From Schistosoma mansoni (taxonomy: Eukaryota > Platyhelminthes > Trematoda > Strigeidida > Schistosomatidae): a DNA stretch of 64,000 nt. How positions within the stretch are numbered: the first letter of the stretch is position 1; each line of letters starts with the position of its first letter. Shown piece after piece: positions 28,001 to 43,000 of this stretch. A model generated the notes under the pieces. The model was not told where the DNA came from. It saw only the letters and a list, made by a program, of their open reading frames with translations, and searched no databases. Made by a program: the position numbers and the translations under genes. The stretch lies in assembly GCF_000237925.1 (NCBI RefSeq), contig NW_017386066.1:372001-436000 (forward strand). Reading direction: 5' to 3'.

Positions 28001-31000
28001 ATAAATACACGTATATATAACAATGTCAACTTAATTGTCCTTTTAACAAAAAAAACAATCTATAAGACCACCAAATAAGCAAAGTACAAAATCACTAGTC
28101 ATATTACATGGTGTTTAATTGCATACTTAGTAGTAATAGTAATAAATAGAAAAAATTCTTTTTCCTAATCAAGCTACAATAATCTCAATCATTGTTCAGT
28201 AGCCATATACATACGGGTAGATAGAGTGGAATTATTTATTCTATAAACAATTTCAATCATTTTATTTAAACAAATGTTCAAAGTTCAATGATAAATCATA
28301 CGACTATACAGAGTTTGTCAAATCAACTAATTTTCTAAAGTTTATTTATAAAGCAATTTTATTAATTGTATTGACTAGTAGGTCCAAGCTAGACCACCAT
28401 TGAAAACCTGGAAGCACTGGACGGGCTTTTCATTCTCGTATATGGCTCCTCAGCAGTTCGCATCCACCTTACACAATGGATGAAGGGTTGAACAAGATCA
28501 TGGGTTGATTGAAGTTAAACATTAACACCATTGGATTTCGGTTCAGTAGTCTAGAGGTTAAGTGCTCGCATACGAGATCGTAGGTCCCGCGCACTGGATC
28601 GTGGATGCGAACTGCTGAGGAGTCACATACGAGAATGAAACGCCCGTCCAGTGCTTCCAGGTTGGTCTGGCTTGGACTGACTCGTAAATTCACTTGTGAG
28701 AATACTACAAACTCCGCAAATCCCCATTCTGATTATAAAGCAGTTTAAAATCATATGAGATTAATGAGATTAAGGTACCGGGATTCTTGAAGATTTCTCC
28801 GAACATCAGTTATATCCGAACGAAGAATAGATGAATAGTAACTGTTAGGAATTATTTATGGACTGCTATTCTCATTGGATAGTAATTAGGCAACTAGATT
28901 ATCTATGTATTCATATTCCTCTTATAGTAAGCTTTCATTCCACTTATCGACCACTGTCATACGATTTACCATTTACAATTCCTGCATTATTAATTACAGT
29001 ATCCCATACTCACAGCCATTTTTGGCTTGGTCTTGTATCATTATTATTTTGCATTTTATGGTGTGATGTGGTCTGATCAGTTTGTATGTAAACTAAGTAT
29101 GTCTGAAATATACGATTCACATAGCGGAGGCTGATATTTATGTTGTGGACTGAACGTGCTGGGCTAGGAGAGAAGTTACTATACAGAAGACCAATACGGA
29201 CTCCAAGTTGACTCAAGGCTGTCAGTGTTGTTTGATGCATCATCGGATTAGCACAGGGACAAGGCCACATAAGTTAGCATTCTGATTGGCGATCCTGTCA
29301 TATGATAATTGACAGGGTCATAAGACATAACAACATCAAACCATTTAACAGTAAAATATAACAATGTAGCCGAATGAATTTTCATAACTATAATCTATGG
29401 GTCAAGTAATTATTCGCTACATATTTATGCCATGTTACTAAATTCATTTTTACAAACACAATTTTTACAGTCAATTGTTTTTTATCATTTGACCTTTTGA
29501 CCGAAGTTTATCGTGATCTCATTAAGTGTAGCATTAAGTTTGAAAATACAGTTTCATGAAAACTTTGAAACCCAAAATGTAGTGAGATGCAGACTCTTTG
29601 TCTATCTGTAAACATTGTTTACATTTTCAAAGATTTTAGCTTGGAATAGTAAATAAAAGATATGTTTACAGTAACGCTGAACGATTATCTTATCATCACA
29701 AAAGGTATATATTATCTTTCGATAATGTAATGAGAAGACGAAGATTATCAGAACTATGTGATGAGATATTAGCGTAATACATTTCGAACAATCTGAACAC
29801 ATATAATATACTTGTTAAGAACATTTATATATAAAAATAAATGGCCAACTAGACTAGAAATAAGGGGGTGGGGTGGGTAAGAGGAGACAAGGATAATAAA
29901 GAAAATAATATGAAAACAATTTGACACCTAATCACTTTGGATAATAAGCATATATTACCAGGGTAGGTTTAAAGAGAGAACAAACTGTTTTTGAATACAC
30001 AAAGGGGGGTTGAATTTTCGTATGGCTAAGGCTTCAATAAACCTTAGTATACGCCCTTTTACACTTTTAAACAGCACAACAAAAGCTGAGTTTAGATCAA
30101 TCTTATGACCTTGTTTTCACATTATTTTATCACTATTATCCTTGTCTATTCTTACCCTATTTCCAGTCTAGTTGACTTTTTATTTTTATATATAAATGTT
30201 CTTAACAAGTATATATTATCTTTGAATTAATTGGATTAAGCCAAGAAGAAATATACTTAGGTAGTGTTTCTTGTATTCTGACTAAACTAACAAATGATAA
30301 TAAACATATATGAAGGGAAACTGTTGGATTAGATTGTCTTCGGAATCATTCAAACAGCGAACAAAAATTCATCATATTACAATCCATCAATTGTGAAGAA
30401 ATCAGCAGCGAGTTATCACATCTTTTAGATTATATGCCATAGATTTGATCACGCTATAATGGAACTATGTAGCTGTTTGTGTTTACTTAAATATGGGAAG
30501 TATTTTCAAATACAAATTAATTTGGAAATCGGTGTAACGTGATGGGGATGTCTTAATCACATCCTTCTCGTGACGAGGGTGGTGTTTATCAAATTGACAG
30601 CACGGAAAGCAAATTTTTGGTGCTTTCACCGCGTTGGTGGATATGGGGGATCCATCTAGCGGAGTTGCAAAACTCTTATTCCGAAACAATGGCTCACATG
30701 TGCTTCAGCATCCTGGAGGAACAAACGGAGTATAAATTAATTGTTGGTCAACGGCTAACATGAGACTACATCTAATCGCGCTGTTACACAGTCTTGTGGA
30801 TTAGACCTGTAGGTCAAAAGCTCATGGAGTGACTCTCTAAGAAAACCACCTGCTTCCCTATGGGAGTACAGGTAGTATTCCACTCCTCACAAAAGTTCAA
30901 TGACAAAGTGTGGTGCATATATATTTGGTGACTCCTTGTATCAATGTTTATGTGTTTGAATAAATAAATAAATAACTGCAGTATTGTTAAGACTTTTTCA

Positions 31001-34000
31001 TGTTCCCAGTTCTCTACAATTCCATGTATAATTAATCGACGTGATTTCACTAAATCGATAGTAATAATAAACTTGAACCGATATCCAATCAGACTTAATC
31101 CGATATATTTTAGTAAACTGAGTGGTGATTAGTAGTGGAGAGTTTAAAACTCATCAGGTGAGTGTCCTTACATCCTAGTGTTTATATCCAATACTGAAAC
31201 TCGAATCTAGATGGTTGTAACTACATTGCAATATTGAGGTAATATCTACACATGACACACATATATATATATGAAATAAAAACTCAACTGTTGTCGTTAA
31301 CATCGACAACAAGAAAGTATCCCATTTCGCTTGCATTTTTCTGTTTTGTTATTATATTACACTTAAAACTGATTCAGTCTCTATGGGCTATTCTAATCTG
31401 ATAAATAAAATAGTTCACCTGAAATCATCAACCGATTATGTAATAACTTACTTCAGCTGTATAACTAACAATAATTTCTGTATTATTAAGTTTCCATTCT
31501 TTAACCAACTGAAGATATTTTGATTCCCATAGTTTAGCTTTTTCAACATGAATTGATTTTGGGTCAGGATTATTGTTGACAAGAAATGTGAGTACTACAG
31601 CAGCTGATCCATTGTAAAATGATGCTTTATGAAGTCACATAGAAAAAAGGAATATATACATGTATATATTAACTTATACAGGTTTAAAAGAAAAGAAACT
31701 TTAAATAATTTACGTCTATTTAGTATAAGCTTCATATTTGTATGAAGCTATGTTGCTAAAAGAAATTCTGTGTTGTCTCTTTTACCAGTCTTAAAACTCA
31801 TAACAATCAATTCGATTACAGAGATTTAGTTAATCAATAAGGAACGGATCAATCAATCTGATGATGATGTTTGGTGACTAGAAATAGTCAGAATGAAACT
31901 CTAGATCTAGATTTCGAGTCAACTGACAATTATTAACAAGTTATCCAGGCTGCAATTGATCTATTTTAAGACTGGGATACCTACAACTGACTCATTACTA
32001 AGTAGTGGTTAATATGATTTTTCGTCTAGTTCTTGAGTGCTGATCGAATTCTACAGGTCTAGCAGGCATATAGCAACTAATACTCTGCAATCAATTAATT
32101 AAATAGTGGGTGATTTTCAAATAGTCAAGATCTTGCAGACAATTAACATAAACATATCTACTTTCAATACTCGCAATATGTCTTATGTCACTGTAATCCC
32201 TTCAGGAGCACCAAAGATTTAAAAACATGTATAATATTTTTCATTTACTGTAAAACCAAGCGAACGCAAGGATGTAGATGACAAAAACACGAACAAACCA
32301 TCCAGTTCAGGGAACAAAACTCCGGAAAAAACGTAATTAGGAAGGTAATGGTACGTGGTACGCACCACACAAAATAGGTTTTTTTTAATCAACTTAAATA
32401 TTGTCTGCACGCTCAAACGGAAGATGGTTTTCTTTGGAAAGCCACTCCTCGAGTTTTTGACATGAAAATTTTTTACAAAGCAGTGGAGTTAGGTTACTTG
32501 ATGGTAGACAGCGATAAAAAATACGTTGGTACATCGTTCGTTTCCTAAGAATGCCGAGGCTTATTTACATCATTAGTTTAGAATCAGGGTTTCGCAACTA
32601 CCCTAGGTGAACCTTCCGTACTCATCAACCCGATGTCAAAGTGTTAGACGTTCACTTTCGTATAAAAAACAACACCGCTGGGTAAATGCAATTAGTAGGA
32701 CTGATCTGGTAGAATAGATGACCGTACGAAGGTATTTCTAGAAGGAGAACAGATTTTACCCACCCTCACTTTTACCAAACTATTGGTCATTACATAGTGA
32801 TCAGTCAGTGTAAATGTCTTGTTCATAGAGGAGATTGATTGTGTCCCGAATAGCTCACTAGTAGGATCTGCAACTCTGACAACCAGTAATGTGGGTTTGA
32901 AACCCGCAGTAATCACTAACTAGTCTAACATTGCAGATACATCTTGTTAACTAGCTGAACTTCTTGATGGTTGTCTCTAGCCACCTAACATCAAAATAAA
33001 AGAAAAAATAAACGAATAAACTAACCATTAAAACTGCCTAACGCAACTTGAGGTAACACTGGCATTCCAGATGATGACAGACAACCAGCAGTCGGGTCTA
33101 ATGGAGAGCCATAAGTAGATAATGGGGCTTCAGTACAAAATAACAAATGATCAAGGTAATCATTGATAGGTAAGTCAAAATCATCTGTACGCTAAAATGT
33201 AAAAAAGATATACAAACATGAATACATAAATACATAGAACCATGATAAATCAATAACCCATTATGACTGATTATATATTCACTCCAAATAGATACATGAT
33301 CATGAACAATTTTGAGCAATTTGAATAACGACAATTTAAAAAAATGTTGTAAGCATGACGGAAATAAAAGTTAATATACATAGGAACGAATCCATATAAT
33401 TGATTATCTAGGCAACTGAAAGGAGATCCTGTATAGTATGATCTCTGATTAGGCAATACAAAGTCAGATAAAACATTCGTAAAGTGAGACTACATGAATT
33501 AAAGTAGCAAAATCACATTCAACAAGTTACTGTCTCAGTCGAATGTAGGAGGATCCAGACATCCTGAATGAGGTTTTCAAACTAATAAAAACAAACGATG
33601 AGAGAGAATACATGGTGGTAATAATGTACAAACATTCACTCTTTGTCATCTAAATATTGAATGTTCTAACACTCTTTATTAATTTTCCATTTTTAACCAA
33701 AACTCTTGAAGTTTAAAAACAAATTGCAATATAATGCTTTATTGTTTGTTAAAGAAAAACAGATCTCGATCGTTGAGTAATATCCTGAGACTCAACACAA
33801 GTTAATAACGATGTAAATGAACTAGCAAAAAAACAACCTCAACTTATGAATGGTTAATCATTTAGTTGAAACTTCTAACCTGATTGAAATCTAATCCTCT
33901 AGGATCAAGCGAATCTGTTCCAATGACATAATAAATAAAGAACGACTTCATCTTCGACAGACCCACATCAAAAAACGGTTATCCACCTAGGTTTGTCGAT

Positions 34001-37000
34001 AGCAACTTAACACCTAGACTTAATCAAGAAAAAGCTTTGACAGTGCAGAAGAAAACTTTGCTTATGAATATGGAATTCAAAGGAGACACGGCTGCTGAAA
34101 TCCTGAATAAACGGATTTCAAAATCGTTGAATAAAACTTTCTACACAACTAAGCTTCGAATCGATTTCTCTAGCCGGCCTACCATCCTGGGGTGTGTTAA
34201 GAATAAACTTTCGCTTTGGGCCACATCCATGTGTATCAATAAATTTACTTGCTCATGTGGGGCACGTTACATAGGCCGCACAAAGCGATCACTTTTCAAA
34301 CGCATCTCGGAACACTATCCGGCTTGGTTCCTAAAAGGAGAATGTAAAAAGATAACCAGTTCGATACAAGAGCATTTAATGAACTGTGGACACACCGCTC
34401 CAAAAGAATCCTCTTTGTTTATTTATTAAAAATTCTCTTTCAATGTTTCTTCATAGGATTTCTAATGTCTTATGAATTCATTTTAATGTATTGAAAAAGA
34501 AAACAATATTCAGTTGATTGATTAAATTACCAATGATGAATGGTTCTAAAAACCTGTTGTTTAAATTCTATGATAGCACAAATCAATAGAAAATTATTAT
34601 TTCATGAATTGACCTTAGCTAGACAATTATTGAAAATTAGAAAGTGCTGAGTAGTTTATTTTATACTAGTACGGGCCTATTTATTAGAGTGCATGCATGA
34701 TCCCTCCTGAGATCGAACCCAACAACTTATGTGATAACGAATGTGTACACTTTAGACCATAGAATTAGCATACACTGGCTTATATGTCTAATTTTAATCA
34801 ATTAGCCGTTCCCGGGTACCATTAGCGAGTATCTACAGCACACCCAACATGGTTGGGTATATATATATGTATGTATATATATATATATAAACCCTTTGAA
34901 GCAATTAATCGACTTTGATTGTATATAACCCAGAAACACTAATATTGCACTTCAGATATAATTAGTTTATGAGTCCTAAACCAGTTATAAACAACATAGA
35001 ATTTGACACATATATGATAAGTATCAAAATATAACAAAATGTATACCATAGAATTAAATGTAACCAAATACCCAATTTATAGTATGCAATCGAACCACAT
35101 GCTTTAAATGAAAAACATTAGACATTATTATGGTAAAAAAAACTGGTTTCGAACTTATGATTTAACATCTGAAAGTCGAAACCGACATTTTAGCAGTGCT
35201 CAATATTATCCGCATACTTAATAGGAATTAAAATTTACTTGATAGTTTACAAATATGCAAATAAAATGTAAATCAAGAGTATGTGAGAAATAGCTCAACA
35301 GCTTCTATTTCCCGACGTAATGTATTCTTTGGCCTTTCTCTTTTCCGCTTCCCTTCAGGATTTCATGTTAGCGATTACTTCGTGATGCAGTTTAGTGATT
35401 TCCTTATTGTACGTCCGATCCGATTCAAATGTCTTCTCTTAGTTTCCTCTTCAGCTCGAAGCTGGTTTGTCCTCTCCCATAAAACGCTGTTCCTGATAGT
35501 ATCCGGTCAGTGAATGTTGAGTATTTTGCGTACACAACTTTTTATAATTACTTGTACATTCTTGACAATCGTTGTAGTAATTCTCCACGTTTCAGCTCCA
35601 TACAGTACAACTGTCTTGACCTTCGCATTGAAGATTCTCACTTTGAAGTTAGTTGACAGTTGTTTTGAGTTCCATATGTTGTTCAATTGTAGGAATGCAA
35701 TCTTTGATTTGCCAATCCTCGCCTTCACATCTGCATCAGATCTTCCTTGTTAATCGATGATGCTTCTCAGGTACGTGAAGGATTACACCTCTTCCAGAGT
35801 TTCGAAATTAAGTGTGATTGGCTCGGCGTTCTCCGTATTGTATTTGAGAATCTTACTTTTTCCTTTGTGTATTTTGGGGCCTATTGATGCAGATGCTGCT
35901 GATGTATTTATAGTCTTTGTCTGTATTTGTTCGTGTGTATGAGATAAGAGGGCTAGGTCAACTGAGGAGTTCAAATAGTCTAATTGATTCTGAGATGTAT
36001 ATTGTATTCGGTGCTTCCTGTCAGATGTCGAGGTCTTCATAATCTAGTCAATCACCAGGAGAAAAAGGAACAGGAAAGAGTAGACAGCCTTGTCCGACTC
36101 CGGTTATACGATTAACTATTCTTAATTTATTTCTTGATTTTACATAATTATTATCTTTCATTTTATGGTATGATACAATTGTTAGGATATTCACAGGAAT
36201 ATCCCAAAATTATCTCAAAAGTAAAGTCGTATGTTTTCAGACTCTTCACATATTTCGCATGTTATTTTCTATTGGTCATTATTTACAGTTGTCCTAATTA
36301 TAACCTTTACGTGTCCTTCCTTTCCATTGGTTACTATTAGTAGTCATCTTAACTGTATAAATATGCCTTGTCTGTAAACCATTTTTGACCTACTTCTGAC
36401 CCCATAAACAATTCTTATTTAATGGCTGTGTTCTGGTTTACTGGAGGTTGGGGAACAGTATTGGGGTCGAACTAGGATATCTGAATTTGGTCAACCGGTA
36501 GAATTTCGTGTAGTCTTATCGCAATACGCTATATTTCGCGACGTAACAATTTGGCGACGGAGATTTTGCAAACAAGTTGCTGACTAGCTATGGATCCAGT
36601 TAAATTAGAAGAATTGTTCAAGCAACAGCTGAAGCTGATGGAGATGTTTACTCAGACGCAGATCTCTTCTCGAGTCTCATGTACACCAACAATTCCTCAA
36701 TCAGTCGACGGTATTACCAGTGGTATTTCAGAGTTTCTTTATGATCCTGATGCCAATATTACATTTGATACCTGGTTCAGGCGTTATGAAGATCTTTTTA
36801 AAGTCGACCTTGCTGACAGAGATGATTCGTGGAAGGTGCGTCTTCTTCTTCGAAAACTTGGTCCATCAGAGCTTGATAAGTATTGCAACTTCATTCTACC
36901 GCAGAACCCACGAGACCGTTCCTTCGATGCCACTGTTCAAACTCAGTCAACTTTTTGGTGACCATCATTCACTCTTCAATACGCGTTAACGCTGTTTAAA

Positions 37001-40000
37001 ACTGGCCATGAACGAGTCCGATGACTTCCTAACCCATGTTGGCATTGTCAACCGTGAGTGCGAACGGTTCAAGCTCAAATCCCTTACCGACGACCAATTC
37101 AAATCCCTCGTATTCATATGTAGTCTCCAATCACCCAAATTCTCCGACATCAGAACTCGATTGCTGAACCGCCTTGAACAAGACCCAACGCTGACACTTA
37201 ATGCAATCACTAACGAGTATCAACGCATTGTCAACTTGCAGCGTGACACCACTTTGGTCCAATCTGGGGGCCAGGGTGGTTCCGAAGTTCACGCTGTTCA
37301 ACGTCAGAACAAATCTCCGAGATCGACAACCTGTAGTCCTACGAAAGCCAGTGCTCCTTCTTTCTCTAGTCACTCCAGACCGGCTAAGAAGGAGCCCCCC
37401 TCTCCATGTTGGACTGTGGAGCTTGGTATTACGGNNNNNNNNNNNNNNNNNNNNNNNNNNNNNNNNNNNNNNNNNNNNNNNNNNNNNNNNNNNNNNNNNN
37501 NNNNNNNNNNNNNNNNNNNNNNNNNNNNNNNNNNNNNNNNNNNNNNNNNNNNNNNNNNNNNNNNNNNNNNNNNNNNNNNNNNNNNNNNNNNNNNNNNNNN
37601 NNNNNNNNNNNNNNNNNNNNNNNNNNNNNNNNNNGCATTCCTAGTCATAACTGATTCGGATGACCAAGAAAGATAAAGATACCTCATCTCGACCAGCAAG
37701 CGTGACTCTCTGTTAGTTGAAAATGGTACTTGACACTTTAGAGGTATTCTGTGTTAACAAGTTTTGTAGGTCAGATGTCTTCTAATTTAACTGGATCCAT
37801 AGCTAGTCAGCAACTTGTTTGCAAAATCTCCGTCGCCAAATTGTTACGTCGCGAAATATAGCGTATTGCGATAAGACTACACGAAATTCTACCGGTTGAC
37901 CAAATTCAGATATCCTAGTTCGACCCCAATACTGTTCCCCAACCTCCAGTAAACCAGAACACAGCCATTAAATAAGAATTGTTTATGGGGTCAGAAGTAG
38001 GTCAAAAATGGTTTACAGACAAGGCATATTTATACAGTTAAGATGACTACTAATAGTAACCAATGGAAAGGAAGGACACGTAAAGGTTATAATTAGGACA
38101 ACTGTAAATAATGACCAATAGAAAATAACATGCGAAATATGTGAAGAGTCTGAAAACATACGACTTTACTTTTGAGATAATTTTGGGATATTCCTGTGAA
38201 TATCCTAACGTATTCACAACGTAGAACTTCGTACGTAAGTACGTACATCAGTTCGAGTTGTCATACCACATTAGCATAGAGATGCAGTTGACAATTATAT
38301 ATTATATATGAACAAGGCAAAAAAACAATAATTACTTACAATTGTATTAAATAAAGTCAGATTATTTTGAAAATATTCAATAGGACTTGTAATAGCACAA
38401 CCAAGATTATCCGGTTTCAGTGGTTGAAAACAAATATTTGATAAATTAATAAATGTTTGTTCTTTTTCAAAATAAACTTTAATATTTTGAATTTGATTTT
38501 GTAAATCAGCTACCTATTGTTTATACAAGAAAAATAAAATAAATGAAAATTAAGGAAAATAAAACATTTGACGAAAGTAATAATAGTAAGAGATCTCCTC
38601 TATTTGATGATTAGGTTATTTATTCAGCCCCCAAATGCCCTGGTAAGGTCGAGAGTGGGGAGAGTCCGCTCTCCCTCTCCAAATGCTTTCACATGGACAC
38701 GCGTATATAGCCTCTGTCAGGGAAGTCCTACTCACTGCCTTCTCGTGGCACCGGTGTTGTTTACAAAATTGAGAGGACGAAAAGCGAATGTTCGGCGCTT
38801 GAACCAGGTTGGTGGATACGGAAAGTCCACCTAGGGGAGTTGGAAAACCACAATTCCAAACCAATGGTGCACATGGGCTTCAGTATCCTGTGGGAACAAA
38901 TGGCGTATGAACCAATCGCCGGTCACTGGCTACCATGGGACTGCATCTCCTTACGATGCTCCACTGCCTTGTGGATCAGACCTTTAGGTCAAAGGCTCCG
39001 GATGTGACCCCCTAAGAAAACCACCTGTTTCAGTTTGGGCATCCGGGCAGTATCACAGCCCTCACACAAATCGAATAAGATTTTTGTGGAGCATATGTAT
39101 CTGGTGCTTCCTTGTACCAATATTTATATGTTTAAATAAATAATAAATAAATAAATTAGGTACAGAGTGTGGTGTACTTGACTTGGAGCTACATTCATAA
39201 CTATGAAGGTTAATGATGATTTCTGGATGTTAAAACGGAAATAAGAGGGTTAGAATCTGAAATTTGGGATCGTACGGCTCCTTAATGTAGTTAATATTAT
39301 AATGAAGGCAGCTTTTATAAACCTATCAGTTTTTTTCTCAACAAAACTCAAACAGAGTATATAACACTAACCACGACGTCACACTCGTGAAATAAAAAAA
39401 CTAGATTATAACGAGATGATGTACAAAACTAATTTGCCAACTCATATTCCCAACAAAAATAAGATGGATTCAGTTATTGCTAAATAAACAAACATGAGCA
39501 TTCAATTGTTATATTATTTTCTGGAGAACGTATGTGCACTGTAGGGCTGATATAATACCAATGAATAACATTCACAAACTATCGTCTAACTACCAATAAC
39601 AAGCAGTCTGGTAATTGGCGTTGATTGGGTTGTAATTTTACTAATCGGTAAGAGCAAAGGAAGGTGACTGAGAAGTTTTACTATAAGTCACTGAACTGCA
39701 AACCTGAACCCTCACCCACTACACATACGTTTTGGCAACTACGTGGTAGTATCACTAGCTTTCACGAAATGCTCTCACATGGCCACGAGTATACAGCCAC
39801 TGACGAGGGTGGTGTTTAATAAATTGAGAGCACGGAAAGCAAACGTTCGGCGTTTTAAACGGGTTGGTATATATGAAGGATTCATCTAGAGGAGTTGGAA
39901 AACTCTCATTCCGAAACAATGGTCCACATGTGCTTCAGGGATCCTAAAGGAACAAATGGAGTATGAATCTATTTTTGGTCAACGGCTAACATCGGACTAC

Positions 40001-43000
40001 ATCTTCTAGTGCTGTTACACAGTCTTGTGGATTAGACCTGTAATTCAAAGGCTCGTGGAGTGACTCAATAAGAAAACCACCCGCTTCCCCATGGGAGTAC
40101 AGGTAGTATTCCACTCCTCACAAACGTTCAATGACGAAGTGTGGTGCATATATATTTGGTGCCACCTTGTACCAATGTTTATGTGTTCAAATAATAAATG
40201 AGGATAAAAGTCAAGGACACGAATCCTAACATGGTAAATGAATTTAATAAATAAGGTAACTGAACGTCACGGTGCACATTAGTCTACATCGCTTGGTTGT
40301 AGACGATCGAGGAGAAGCCATCGATTTAACTTCGATATTAACCTACATTTGTCAGAGAAATGTATCTCTAATTATGAAAGAATAATTACTTCCTGTAGCA
40401 TAAAAGCCTGTGTATTATAGTGTAATCAGTTAGTTAATCTGTTCAGTAAAAATAGTCCAGAATAAGAAAAAAAAGAATAACAAAATAAAGCTTACTTTCA
40501 ATAGAAAATCTTTATTGAGTCCAGCACCGAATAAAGCATCACCTGAAGCATCGCCTAATGCTTTATGTGTAAAATTTGAATTATTTTTTGGACGGAGAAT
40601 AATTTGTTCAATTCGATAAAATGCTCTATGAAAGATAACATGATGAAGTAATTAGGAATAAACTTTCACAGCAATGAAAATTGATAAACAAAATAGTAAT
40701 ATAGTAATATGTCATCGGATTGGATCGCTTCAAATGATGCATTACTATATATAAATGTGTGTACATCTCTTCAGGTTCTACGATTACATCTTCAAGTAAA
40801 CGATCCAAATCAGAAATCATGTCACATGCAGAATAATCACAATTGATTGATCACTGGGTGGTGATCAATGTCATGCGTGTCAAGTCTTTCTTAGTGCTGA
40901 TCGAATGCTATCGATCAAGTTGCAATGTGGCCACTAGTCTAGATGGCTCGACACTGCGTGCACTATATATTGAGGTAAGATGGTGGTTGGAGGTGGTCAA
41001 CAGGAAACCCTGGACCCAGGTTTCGTGCTACTTGGCACTCGTCAGCTAGGTGTACCTGTAATCTTGAGGGAACTGGTGCTCCCTGATGGACTTGAGTATT
41101 TTCCGTACATAAGTGTTTGTAAATACTTGTACCTACTTGACGATGGTTGTAGTAATTCACCACCTTTCAGCTCCATACAGTAGAATTGTCTGGACGTTCG
41201 TATTAAAGATTCTCACTTTGAAATTAGTTGACAGATGTTTTGAGTTCCATATGTTCTTCAAATGTAGAAATGCTGTCCTTCCTTTGCCAATCCTCGCATT
41301 TACATCTGCATCAGATCTTCCTTGCTTATCAATGATGCTTCTCAGGTACGTGAATGTTTCTACATCTTCCAGAGTTTCGTCATCAAGTGTGATTGGGTTA
41401 GCATTCTCCGTGTTGTATTTGAGAATCTTACTTTTTCCTTTGTGTATGTTGAGGCCTATTCATGCACAGACTGCTGATACATTTGTTGTCTTCGTCTGTA
41501 TTTGTTCGTGTTTATGGGATAGGAGGGCTAGGTCATCTGTGAAGTCCAAATCATCTAACTGATTCTGAGATGTCCATTGTATTCGGTGCTTCCTGTCAGA
41601 TGTCGAGGTCTTCATAATCCAGTCAATCACCAGAAGAAATAGGAAGGGGGGAGAGTAGACAGGCTTGTCTGACTCCGGTCCTTAGTGGAAATGCATCTGT
41701 CAGCTGTCCTCCATGCATCATTCTGCACTGTTGTCAGTCGTATGAGTTCTGGATAATGTTGACAATCTTCTCAGGAACTCTATAGTTCCGAAGAAGTTTC
41801 CATAATGTTCTCCGGTCCACACTATCAAACGCCTTCTTATAGTCAATGAAGTTGATGTATAGTGAGGAATTCCACTCCATTGATTGCTCCACGATGATTA
41901 GTAGTGTCGCTAAAAAAACGCTAATCAGATCTGACAGTACCATGTATTGAATTTAATATAGCAAAAGAAGAAATTCCAAATTCAGTAGTTTGTTATGCAC
42001 TTATCAGTAACATATATCAATAACAGTATAGTTTATATTAGTGATTTCATTTTAAATAAAGACAAAAAAACAATCAACCCTAACCGTTTATTGTATATAT
42101 CTTAAAAGGAACTGACCACATCATGATTAATTCTGAGAGCAAAATCTTGTGAACAGTACAGTTTATCAATAGTCCATCATAATCATGCTAATCATTAATC
42201 AAAACTCATTTACGATTCATTTCATTTATTCCAGTTTTAAGTACACTGATATTCAATGAAATAAACTTAACTATTTACTTGTATATGAGGATTAGCGGGA
42301 ATAAAACAGAATCATATGGTGTATTCACTAAGTACACAGAAGGTTTAAATTATAGGAAGATTAATGAAAAAACGTAAACTGTCCATGAAGTGATAGATTA
42401 AAGAAAAAAGCGATTTTTATGTAGGGCAAGTATTCTAATGAGGAATGTGGAGAACTAAATGGTGAAGTGATGTGAGGGTGAGAATGATAATGATTGATTG
42501 TTTTGCTTAGTCAGACTTGTAGATAGTCTGACAGGTGTTAGATGAGTTATATATTCTCCTGCCCTTATTATTATTATTCATTGTTGTTGGATTGCGTTAC
42601 TTTTTGTGTGGGTGTGTGAGTTACGTTGAAGTCCTATAGAGTAGACACTGGGAGGGAATCTAGTGTAGATATTCGTCTAAGGAAAAATAACGTCCCATTA
42701 GTGTATACAAGAAAAGGGATCGTTATAACATAAAGTAAGGTCAGAACAACCGCTAGATAATTATGTTGATTTAAGCATCAAACAGTCACCAATTCAGTGT
42801 CTAGATTATTGCCGATGGACTAATTTTCGGAAAATCCTTCGTGCACAACAATTACGACTAAGAAAAGTTTAGGCGAAATTCATACCAATACTGATGACAT
42901 CTGATGGAAAGTTAAGAAGGATAAAATAATGCACTGACTTAGAAACTACTGTCTAGTGACTGATGAAAAATCGTGGTTCCATGAGTAACAAATCGGGTAT

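Noticed and set aside
37201-37699. Frames running through the N gap
   Set aside because: They consist largely of unknown residues and carry no information.
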